Assembly (NCBI GenBank): GCA_002786355.1
Contig: PGCO01000004.1
Span: 29,297 to 93,296 of the forward strand
Reading direction: 5' to 3'
Source of the DNA: Sediminibacterium sp. FEMGT703S
GTDB taxonomy: Bacteria > Bacteroidota > Bacteroidia > Chitinophagales > Chitinophagaceae
DNA length: 64,000 nt
Below, piece after piece: positions 8,396 through 15,833 of this stretch; position 1 is the first letter of the stretch; each line of letters opens with the position of its first letter. Made by a program: the position numbers and the translations under genes. The notes below the pieces were generated by a model. The model ran no database searches. It had not been told where the DNA came from and was given only the letters and a program-made list of their open reading frames with translations.

Positions 8396-9925
8396 TTAGT
8401 TGCGTTTAATTAAAGAGCCAGGTAATTCACCAGTCGCTTTTTGCATGTTATAAACCATTTTGCCATTTACCCATACTTGTTCGATGCCTGTAGATAATGC
8501 TTTGCCGTTTTCTATGGTTGCAAGATCATTAACTGTAGAAGGGTCTAATAAAACCAAGTCTGCAAAATAACCTACTGCAATTTTTCCTCTTTTTTTAATT
8601 CCTAGTTGTTGTGCAGTTAGCCCAGTCATTTTATGAATCGCTTCAGTTAAAGACAATAGCTGCTGTTCTCTTACATATTTTCCCAAGACCCTGGTAAATG
8701 CGCCATAACCCCGAGGATGCCCACCCGCCGCTCCGTCAGAACAAATATTCGCATGTTCCCATTGAATAAATTTTGATACATCTGAATCTTTCATTGATTT
8801 ACCAGCAAGTGCTTCAATACCCCCAGCAGTTGGGTTAGCGGTTTTGAAATCAGCTGCAATTTGAATTAACTGCATTAATGTTTCAGCAGTTGATTCTTTT
8901 CGTTCTTTGGCAATAGCAGCAATGGTTTTACCTGCATAAGATGGTTGGGGTGCAAACCGAACCAGAACAGATTCGTTGGGGTCAAATAATTTATTGACAG
9001 CCAACTCAGCACTTTTTTTATTAGTATAATCTCTATCTGGAAATAAAACCCTTAATGTTGAATTCCAAAAATTATAAGGATATACATCTGCCGTTATATC
9101 TACTCCTTTTGCTCTTGCAGCATTTAACTGGTCTACAATTAGGGGTGCATTACCCCAATCATCTTTATTGGCAATTTTGATATGGGATAACTTTACTGGC
9201 ATACCTGTTATTTTGCCAATATCGATTATTTCTTGAATTGCATCGTTTAGTTTAATGTCTTCGCTTCTGATATGACTAATATATCTTCCCTTGTATTTTG
9301 CCGTTAATTGTGCTAAAGCCACTACTTCTTCTTTACTACTATAAAATGCCGCTTCGTATTCAAGACCAGTAGACAAGCCCAAAGAGCCCTTTTTTAAATC
9401 TTCTTCTAACAACATTTTCATTTGGTCAACTTCTGCTACTGTGGCATTTCTAAATAGATTTTTTTCGCCCATTATTTTTTCCCTTAAGCTGCTATGACCA
9501 GTATAGCTGGCTACATTTACTGCTATTGGGTACTGTTTAAAAAAATGAATTAAGCTATCCATTTCATAGCTATCACCATCTTGCCCAATGATAATAGTAG
9601 TAATCCCTTGATTGGTCATAGCAATGCCACTTGGTTCTTTTTTGAGGCTGCCAAAATGATGACTATGAGAATCAATAAAACCAGGGGTTAGGTACCGATT
9701 TTTACCATCAATAACCGATTCGCCCAATAAAGGAGTTAAATTTCCAATTGCTACAATGCTGTTTCCCTTTATTCTAACTGCTCCTTTTTTTGCTGAACTA
9801 CCGGTCCCATCTAAAATCCATACATTTTGGATAAGGGTAGTTTGGGAATGCTTTGGCTGGCTATTTAGCTGAACTTGAAATGAAATTGCAATTAAAAATA
9901 ATATGAGTGGAATTCGATTTTTCAT
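8396..9925 (-). CDS. Secreted N-acyl-D-amino-acid deacylase (amidohydrolase)
   Basis: 509 aa with a clear signal peptide (MKNRIPLILFLIAISFQVQ), so it is probably periplasmic. The amidohydrolase metal motif appears as GFIDSHSHH (His87, His89). The D-aminoacylase signatures LSHIKIANK, CSDGAAGGHPRGYGAF, LTEAIHKMTGLTAQQL and KRGKIAVGYFADLV come later in family order. It hydrolyses N-acyl-D-amino acids to the free D-amino acid. It is the first gene of a leftward operon; the next gene starts 2 bases after its stop, so they are probably translationally coupled. With the two downstream genes, one can infer that it releases D-Glu or similar outside the cytosol, which the DgcN/DgcA-like pair then converts. 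Confidence 0.86.
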   Translation of the reverse strand: MKNRIPLILFLIAISFQVQLNSQPKHSQTTLIQNVWILDGTGSSAKKGAVRIKGNSIVAIGNLTPLLGESVIDGKNRYLTPGFIDSHSHHFGSLKKEPSGIAMTNQGITTIIIGQDGDSYEMDSLIHFFKQYPIAVNVASYTGHSSLREKIMGEKNLFRNATVAEVDQMKMLLEEDLKKGSLGLSTGLEYEAAFYSSKEEVVALAQLTAKYKGRYISHIRSEDIKLNDAIQEIIDIGKITGMPVKLSHIKIANKDDWGNAPLIVDQLNAARAKGVDITADVYPYNFWNSTLRVLFPDRDYTNKKSAELAVNKLFDPNESVLVRFAPQPSYAGKTIAAIAKERKESTAETLMQLIQIAADFKTANPTAGGIEALAGKSMKDSDVSKFIQWEHANICSDGAAGGHPRGYGAFTRVLGKYVREQQLLSLTEAIHKMTGLTAQQLGIKKRGKIAVGYFADLVLLDPSTVNDLATIENGKALSTGIEQVWVNGKMVYNMQKATGELPGSLIKRN

Positions 9926-10058
9926 GTATTGGTTAGATAAGGTATCCTTTAAAATTATCGAACATGGGTTGAATCTTAAAATGATTTTTTCTTTAAGCTT
10001 ATTTTATAGCTCAGAGTTATAATTCTGCGCTAAGTTTACAATACCATCAAACCAATGA

Positions 10059-11066
10059 ATGCCAATATCAAATTTAGTGCGCATACCCTCGACGCCACCA
10101 GTCATATTACCACTTCCTTCCGACACTAAACCTATACAGTGGTCGGTTATGATTCCTGTTTATAATGGATTAGCTTATTTAGCGCAAACACTGCTTTCCG
10201 TATTGTCCCAAGATTTTGGACCAGACCTAATGCAAATAGAAGTAGTAGACGATTGTAGTACAGAGGGAGATGTTGCAGAGATTGTGGAAATGGTTGGTAA
10301 AGGCAGGGTTGGTTATTATAAGCAACCTGTTAATGTAGGAAATATTCGAAATTTTGAAACTTGTATCAATAGATCAAGGGGAGAATATATTCATATTTTG
10401 CATGGTGATGATTATGTTAAGCCGGGTTTTTATAATGCTATTACCCAATTATTTATTGATTTTCCAGAAGCAGGCGCAGCTTGTACCGATTGGCGCGCGG
10501 TAAATGATCATGGAAATTTTATTTGGAGCAATGAACCAGTGGGAGACGAACGAGGGATATTAAAAAACTGGCACCAAAGAATTGCGATTAGGCAATATTT
10601 AGAACCCCCTGCAAAAGTGGTAAAGAGAAGTGTTTATGAAGACCTTGGTTCTTTTTATTTGGTGAGTTGTGCAGAAGATTGGTTGATGTGGAATAGGATT
10701 GCAGCCAAGTATCCAGTTGCGTATCATCCTGAAGTATTGGCAAAATATAGAAATCACGAGCAAAATATTACTTCCGCTTCTTTCAAGAACAGAAAGAATT
10801 TTTTAGACATTTATAAAACGATGTTATACAATATTGCTCATTTGCCCGAGCACTTGAGAGCAGCATCTGAAAAAGCATCAAGAAAAAATTTCTCTTTTTA
10901 TTTTGCCAATTTGGCTCATCAACAATGGCACGCTAATCATGATAAAGAAGAAGCGTTAATTGTTGCAAAAGATGCATTGACGTTTCAAGTAAATACATAT
11001 TCTGTAAAACAGTACCTAAAGTTATTATTCAAGATCGCAATTGGTTATAAGTCAAAAACAGGCTAA
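10059..11066 (+). CDS. Family 2 glycosyltransferase
   Basis: 335 aa with a GT-A fold. A short proline-rich lead is followed by SVMIPVYNGLAYLAQTLLSV at about 29-48, the acidic nucleotide-binding VVDDCSTEGD near 62-71, and the metal-binding HGDD at 115-118. A downstream ED motif (SCAEDWLMWNR) could hold the catalytic base. No membrane segment is visible, so it is a soluble or peripheral enzyme that transfers a sugar from a nucleotide donor. The acceptor cannot be told. There are no other polysaccharide genes around. It is divergent from the deacylase operon across 133 bases and followed after about 45 bases by a phosphatase gene. Confidence 0.82.
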   Translation: MPISNLVRIPSTPPVILPLPSDTKPIQWSVMIPVYNGLAYLAQTLLSVLSQDFGPDLMQIEVVDDCSTEGDVAEIVEMVGKGRVGYYKQPVNVGNIRNFETCINRSRGEYIHILHGDDYVKPGFYNAITQLFIDFPEAGAACTDWRAVNDHGNFIWSNEPVGDERGILKNWHQRIAIRQYLEPPAKVVKRSVYEDLGSFYLVSCAEDWLMWNRIAAKYPVAYHPEVLAKYRNHEQNITSASFKNRKNFLDIYKTMLYNIAHLPEHLRAASEKASRKNFSFYFANLAHQQWHANHDKEEALIVAKDALTFQVNTYSVKQYLKLLFKIAIGYKSKTG

Positions 11067-11096
11067 GTTCCAATTCATTTTCATTTGGGATTTGTA

Positions 11097-11104
11097 TAGT
11101 TTTG
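11097..11104 (+). promoter_or_regulatory. Candidate -7 element (TAGTTTTG) before the HAD phosphatase
   Basis: TAGTTTTG fits TAnnTTTG. No -33 element is visible at the right spacing. It argues against the upstream TTG at 11102 as start codon, since that codon lies inside the element. Confidence 0.3.
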
Positions 11105-11110
11105 CCACAA

Positions 11111-11770
11111 ATGAATGGAATGAAGAAGGCATTTTTATTTGATCTTAATGGAACCATTGTAGATGATATGGCTTATCATAAAAAAGTATGGTACCATGTA
11201 TTAGTAAATGAATTGGGAGCAAATATGAGTTTTGAGCAAGTTGCTGCCGAAATGTATGGTAAAAATTCAGAGTTATTAGACCGTGTTTTTGGAAAAGGAA
11301 AATTTAGCCCTGAAGAAGTGAGTGAAATTGAAATGGCGAAAGAAAAAAAATACCAAGAAATATATCGCCCAGTTATGGAGCCCATGCCAGGCTTGATGGA
11401 ATTCTTAGCAGCAGCTAAATCCGCTGGAATTCCGATGGGCATTGGTTCTGCAGCTATTCCCTTCAATATCGATTTTGTATTAGACGAATTAGATATTCGC
11501 GAATATTTTTCTACTATCGTGAGTGCTTTTGACGTACCCGTTAGTAAGCCAAATCCTGCCGTTTTTTTAAAAGGAGCAGAAGCACTTAAAGTAGATCCCG
11601 CTAATTGTATTGTTTTTGAAGATGCACCAAAGGGGGTAGAAGCTGCAGCCAATGCGGGTATGAAGGCAGTTGCGATTACTACAATGCATGAGCCAGAAGA
11701 ATTTAAGCAATACAATAATATTATTGCTTTTACCAAAGACTTTGGAACCTTATCTCATTTATTGGGTTAA
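11111..11770 (+). CDS. HAD-superfamily phosphatase/phosphomutase, beta-phosphoglucomutase-like
   Basis: About 219 aa from the ATG at 11111. A second ATG at 11120 is equally possible, and the TTG at 11102 is unlikely. Motif I reads FDLNGT (Asp11 nucleophile) with Asn13 where most HAD phosphatases have the acid/base Asp. The cap helices follow, then GIGSAA (motif II), SKPNP with the motif III lysine, and VFEDAPKGVEAA (motif IV). The architecture is that of the beta-PGM/GPH subfamily acting on small sugar phosphates or similar. The Asn in motif I could slow hydrolysis or favour mutase chemistry. Substrate is unknown. It sits between a glycosyltransferase and the hydroxyproline genes without obvious connection to either. 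Confidence 0.78.
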   Translation: MNGMKKAFLFDLNGTIVDDMAYHKKVWYHVLVNELGANMSFEQVAAEMYGKNSELLDRVFGKGKFSPEEVSEIEMAKEKKYQEIYRPVMEPMPGLMEFLAAAKSAGIPMGIGSAAIPFNIDFVLDELDIREYFSTIVSAFDVPVSKPNPAVFLKGAEALKVDPANCIVFEDAPKGVEAAANAGMKAVAITTMHEPEEFKQYNNIIAFTKDFGTLSHLLG

Positions 11771-11842
11771 GTGTAATTTTTATAAATAATATTTAGACAA
11801 GCCCATTTGTTTTGGTTAAATTGTTTACCAAAATCAAACAAA

Positions 11843-12760
11843 ATGGCTATACCCAAATGGATAGGAGTTTATCCTGCATTGTTAACTCCGTTCAATGCAG
11901 ATGAATCCATTGATGAATCAATGTTTATTAAAAACCTTGAAGCACAAATTGAAGCAGGTGTTCATGGTATTATTATTGGCGGCTCTTTAGGAGAAGCGAG
12001 TACTTTATTGAATGAAGAAAAACTTTTGTTATTACAAATAGCAAAACAAGTAGTACCTGAACATATCCCCATCATTTTAAATATTGCAGAGTCTACCACA
12101 AGGGCAGCAGTAGCATTTGCACAAGCAGCAGAACATGCAGGAGCAGACGGCTTTATGCTATTGCCACCAATGCGCTATAAGTCGGATGACCATGAAACCG
12201 TGCAATATTTCAAAACGGTTGCAACAGCCACTTCACTACCCATTATGATTTACAATAATCCAGTGGATTATAAAATTGAAGTAACCTTAGCCATGTTTGA
12301 GCAATTAGCGGAACATGATAATATACAATCAGTAAAAGAATCTACTAGAGATGTATCTAATGTAACAAGAATGAAGAATCGTTTTGGGGATCGATTCAAA
12401 ATATTATGTGGAGTAGACACACTAGCATTAGAAGAACTCTGTTTAGGTGCAGATGGATGGGTTGCGGGATTGGTAGATGCATTCCCAAGAGAAACGGTTG
12501 CCATTTATCAACTTCTAAAAGAAGGAAGATTAGCAGAAGCATTAACGATTTATCGCTGGTTTTTACCTTTATTAGAATTAGATATACATCCTAAACTGGT
12601 GCAGTATATTAAACTTGCAGCAACGCATACTGGTATTGGTACACCTTATGTTAGAACACCCCGATTGGGATTATCAGGAGATGAATTAAAAAGCGTGAAT
12701 GATATTATCAGTGCTGCAATTGCAGTAAGACCCATTTTGCACGATTATAGATCATTATAA
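11843..12760 (+). CDS. Dihydrodipicolinate synthase/N-acetylneuraminate lyase-family aldolase, probable pyrroline-hydroxycarboxylate deaminase
   Basis: 305 aa from the ATG at 11843; an earlier TTG at 11807 would only add 12 unconserved residues. It is a TIM barrel of the DapA/NanA family with GGSLGEAS (47-53), the conserved tyrosine in IYNNP (Tyr137) and the Schiff-base lysine in VKESTRD (Lys165). The next genes encode an alpha-ketoglutarate-semialdehyde-type dehydrogenase and a hydroxyproline-type epimerase. That context points to 1-pyrroline-4-hydroxy-2-carboxylate deaminase of the hydroxyproline pathway rather than lysine-pathway DapA. The dehydrogenase gene begins 3 bases after its stop. 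The family is certain, the reaction inferred. Confidence 0.8.
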   Translation: MAIPKWIGVYPALLTPFNADESIDESMFIKNLEAQIEAGVHGIIIGGSLGEASTLLNEEKLLLLQIAKQVVPEHIPIILNIAESTTRAAVAFAQAAEHAGADGFMLLPPMRYKSDDHETVQYFKTVATATSLPIMIYNNPVDYKIEVTLAMFEQLAEHDNIQSVKESTRDVSNVTRMKNRFGDRFKILCGVDTLALEELCLGADGWVAGLVDAFPRETVAIYQLLKEGRLAEALTIYRWFLPLLELDIHPKLVQYIKLAATHTGIGTPYVRTPRLGLSGDELKSVNDIISAAIAVRPILHDYRSL

Positions 12761-12763
12761 AAC

Positions 12764-14305
12764 ATGAACCAGACCTTATCATCATTCAGTACTTTAAAAG
12801 AAAAATTTCTTGAAGCCACTTATCCGCTATCTTCTGAAACCGAAGTAGCGCAAGCATTGCAAGCTGCAGCGGAAGCGGCTATTCCGTTCGGAAAGAAAAC
12901 ATTTATTGAAAGAGCCATATTTTTAGAAGCGATTGCAGCAGAAATTATGCAATTAGGAGATGCGCTTTTAGCGTTAACCCATGAGGAAACTGCATTACCT
13001 ATTGCGAGGCTTACAGGCGAAAGAGGTAGAACCTGTAACCAATTAATATTATACGCCAATTTATTGCGCAATGGAACCTGGTGTGACGCAGTAATTGATA
13101 CCGCTTTGCCAGAAAGACAACCCTTACCCAGGGCCGATCTAAGAAGAATCTTACAACCCATAGGACCAGTCTTGGTTTTTGGAGCAAGCAATTTTCCATA
13201 CGCCTATTCAACAGCAGGAGGAGATACTGCATCTGCATTGGCTGCAGGATGCCCAGTCATCGTTAAAGCGCATGAATCGCATTTAGGAACCAGTCAAATG
13301 GTAGCAGAAGCAGTGTTGCGCGCAGCCGAAAAAACAGGAATGCCAAAAGGAGTATTTGCAAGTTTAATAGGAACTGGTCCAGTATTGGGCCAACAATTAG
13401 CTGCAGATGAAAGAATCCAAGCAATTGGATTTACAGGATCGTATAAAGCAGGCATGGCATTATACCAAACAGCAACACAAAAAAGAAAAACCCCAATTCC
13501 TGTATATGCAGAAATGAGTAGCATCAATCCAGTTATTTTATTGCCAGAAATATTGGCTGAAAAAACAACTACCATTGCAACGGCATTAGCGGGTTCAATC
13601 ACTTTAGGGGTAGGACAGTTTTGCACTAGTCCGGGATTGATTTTTGCATTAAATGACGAAGCAACCCAATCTTTTGCAGCTGAATTAGCCACTGCATTAA
13701 GCAATGCAACGGCAGGCACTATGTTGAATCCACAAATCTGTAATTCTTATTATGCCGATAAAAAACAGCTGGCACAAACCGATCATGTTAAAATAATTAT
13801 GGAGGGATCAGACCTGTCTGAACTATTCAAAGCCACTCCAGCTTTAATGCAAACAACAGGTATTCATTTTATGGCAAACCCTGCATTGCAAAAAGAGATT
13901 TTTGGACCCTGTAGTTTATTGGTGGTTTGTAAAAATCAAGATGAATTGAATGCGGCCATTGCAACAATGGAGGGCCAATTAACAGGTTCTATTTATGGGT
14001 CAACCAAAGAATTAGAGCAATGTCAAGCATTGGTAGATAGCTTGCAGCAAAAAGTAGGCAGATTGATTTTTAATAATGTACCTACAGGCGTTGAAGTGTG
14101 TAATGCCATTGTGCATGGTGGACCATTCCCTGCAACAACCGATGCAAGAACAACCTCTGTAGGCCCAGAAGCAATTAGAAGATTTGCAAGACCTGTTTGT
14201 TACCAAGATTGTCCGGAAGCATTGCTGCCATTGTATTTGCGCAATAAAAACGAGGCAGGAATTCTAAGATTGGTTAATGGAATATTAACGAAGGAAGCTT
14301 TATAA
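12764..14305 (+). CDS. Alpha-ketoglutarate semialdehyde dehydrogenase-type aldehyde dehydrogenase
   Basis: 513 aa, full length for the NAD(P)+-dependent aldehyde dehydrogenase superfamily. Visible are FGASNFPYA (Asn143, oxyanion), the cofactor segment VIVKAHESH, GFTGSYKAG, the general base Glu250 in YAEMSSINPV, and nucleophile Cys287 in GQFCTSPG. The sequence pattern, with GASNFP and AEMSS, is that of the KGSADH group, which oxidises 2,5-dioxopentanoate to 2-oxoglutarate. It lies between the deaminase and epimerase genes, which fits the last step of hydroxyproline breakdown. D-glucarate or L-arabinose pathways use the same enzyme but have no other genes here. Confidence 0.86.
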   Translation: MNQTLSSFSTLKEKFLEATYPLSSETEVAQALQAAAEAAIPFGKKTFIERAIFLEAIAAEIMQLGDALLALTHEETALPIARLTGERGRTCNQLILYANLLRNGTWCDAVIDTALPERQPLPRADLRRILQPIGPVLVFGASNFPYAYSTAGGDTASALAAGCPVIVKAHESHLGTSQMVAEAVLRAAEKTGMPKGVFASLIGTGPVLGQQLAADERIQAIGFTGSYKAGMALYQTATQKRKTPIPVYAEMSSINPVILLPEILAEKTTTIATALAGSITLGVGQFCTSPGLIFALNDEATQSFAAELATALSNATAGTMLNPQICNSYYADKKQLAQTDHVKIIMEGSDLSELFKATPALMQTTGIHFMANPALQKEIFGPCSLLVVCKNQDELNAAIATMEGQLTGSIYGSTKELEQCQALVDSLQQKVGRLIFNNVPTGVEVCNAIVHGGPFPATTDARTTSVGPEAIRRFARPVCYQDCPEALLPLYLRNKNEAGILRLVNGILTKEAL

Positions 14306-14369
14306 AGATTATCCTTTTAGCCAAATAGACAGTTAAGAAAAATAATTATTGATTAAACACGCTTGAATC

Positions 14370-15371
14370 ATGGCGCATAAAAAATTCTTTTGCATAGACG
14401 CACATACATGTGGTAATCCTGTAAGATTGGTTGCAGGTGGAGGTCCATTATTAGAAGGTAATTCAATGATGGAAAGGCGATTGCATTTTATGCGTGAGTA
14501 TGATTGGATTAGAAAAGGATTAATGTTTGAACCACGTGGACACGATATGATGAGTGGAAGCATTTTATATCCACCCTGTGATCCACAAAATGATATTGGG
14601 GTATTATATATAGAAACCAGTGGATGTTTACCCATGTGCGGACATGGTACTATCGGAACCATTACCATTGCTATTGAAGAAGGATTAGTACAACCTAAAG
14701 TTCCAGGCAAGCTGCGCATAGAAACACCAGCAGGATTAGTATTGATTGAATACAAGCAAGAGGGAAAAAAAGTAGTTTCTGTAAAATTAACCAATGTGCC
14801 AGCCTTCTTATATGCAACTGATTTAGCAGTGGAGAGCAGTGGATTAGGAACGATTAAGGTAGATGTGGCTTATGGTGGAAACTTCTACGCCATTGTAGAT
14901 CTGCAACCCAACTTCCCAGGCTTGGAGCATTTTACTGCCGACCAACTCATTAGTTGGAGTAGGGAATGCAGAAAATATTTAAACGACCATTATTCTTTTG
15001 TGCACCCTGAAAATGAACATATTAAAGGCCTCAGTCATTTACTCTGGACGGGTAAGCCATTGAAAGAAAGTTCCACTGCACGCAATGCGGTTTTTTACGG
15101 CGACAAAGCCATTGATCGTTCTCCCTGTGGTACAGGAACATCAGCTAGGATGGCGCAATGGTATGCAAAAGGTTTATTGAAACAAGGAGAGGTATTTGTA
15201 CACGAAAGTATTATTGGATCCATCTTCAATGGAACCATTGAGGGCGTTACAACAGTAAAAGATCGGCCAGCTATTATTCCAGGAATAGAAGGATGGGCAA
15301 GGGTTACTGGATACAACACTATTATCATAGACGATGACGATCCATATGCACACGGTTTTCAGGTGATATAA
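14370..15371 (+). CDS. 4-hydroxyproline 2-epimerase (proline racemase family)
   Basis: 333 aa, family length. Both catalytic cysteines are present: Cys90 in PMCGHGTIG and Cys253 in RSPCGTGTSA. That argues for a two-base epimerase rather than trans-3-hydroxyproline dehydratase, where the second Cys is replaced. It converts trans-4-hydroxy-L-proline to cis-4-hydroxy-D-proline in the cytosol. It starts 64 bases after the dehydrogenase gene and is probably in the same transcript. The next enzyme of the pathway, the FAD-dependent cis-4-hydroxy-D-proline oxidase or dehydrogenase, is not in the window. The gene ends 6 bases before a convergent small membrane-protein gene. Confidence 0.87.
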   Translation: MAHKKFFCIDAHTCGNPVRLVAGGGPLLEGNSMMERRLHFMREYDWIRKGLMFEPRGHDMMSGSILYPPCDPQNDIGVLYIETSGCLPMCGHGTIGTITIAIEEGLVQPKVPGKLRIETPAGLVLIEYKQEGKKVVSVKLTNVPAFLYATDLAVESSGLGTIKVDVAYGGNFYAIVDLQPNFPGLEHFTADQLISWSRECRKYLNDHYSFVHPENEHIKGLSHLLWTGKPLKESSTARNAVFYGDKAIDRSPCGTGTSARMAQWYAKGLLKQGEVFVHESIIGSIFNGTIEGVTTVKDRPAIIPGIEGWARVTGYNTIIIDDDDPYAHGFQVI

Positions 15372-15377
15372 AAAAAA

Positions 15378-15806
15378 TTAAACTCTGTACCAGTCTGCTC
15401 TCCAATTTTTGATAGCTAGCTTAATTTGTTTATTCGATAAGTTTTCTATTGCCGCTTTTGTAGCCAAGTCTGGGAACTCATCGTCTGATGCAAAACGCAA
15501 TGCAACAATTTGTCCTATGCGTAATTGAGCAGGTAATAATTTTCCAGTTAATGCAAAGTGGCGCAAGTTTTCTTCGGCTCTGATGGCCCTGTCTTGTGCT
15601 TTTAATGCAAAAATGCGTACATAGGCAAAGAAGAAACAACAGATTAATGCAATCACACAAATCAGCGATGCAGAATATTTATTCTCAGGAACAGAACCAT
15701 TCAGGTTAATAAATGAACCAATTAATACTGCAAGTATTGCAAAGAAGGTAAGTCCATGCCATCCAAATACTAACTGTGAGTGATTTTTAAAGTTTTGCTC
15801 TTTCAT
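15378..15806 (-). CDS. Small two-helix membrane protein, DUF6526-like
   Basis: 142 aa. It begins with a KEQNFKNHSQLVFGWHG stretch, followed by two hydrophobic segments (about 17-33 and 45-65) and a soluble C-terminal half with repeated charged helices (EENLRHFALTGKLLPAQLRI, QIVALRFASDDEFPDL). This is the pattern of a conserved Bacteroidota membrane family of unknown function (DUF6526-like). It sits between the convergent epimerase gene and the large regulator, which is read in the same direction and ends 27 bases ahead. No functional clue was found. Confidence 0.68.
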   Translation of the reverse strand: MKEQNFKNHSQLVFGWHGLTFFAILAVLIGSFINLNGSVPENKYSASLICVIALICCFFFAYVRIFALKAQDRAIRAEENLRHFALTGKLLPAQLRIGQIVALRFASDDEFPDLATKAAIENLSNKQIKLAIKNWRADWYRV

Positions 15807-15833
15807 ATGCGAATCGTTTAGTTCAAATATAAA

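Noticed and set aside
11176..11736. 186-codon minus-strand frame opposite the HAD phosphatase
   Set aside because: It mirrors the HAD codons, has no motif, and the plus-strand gene is certain.
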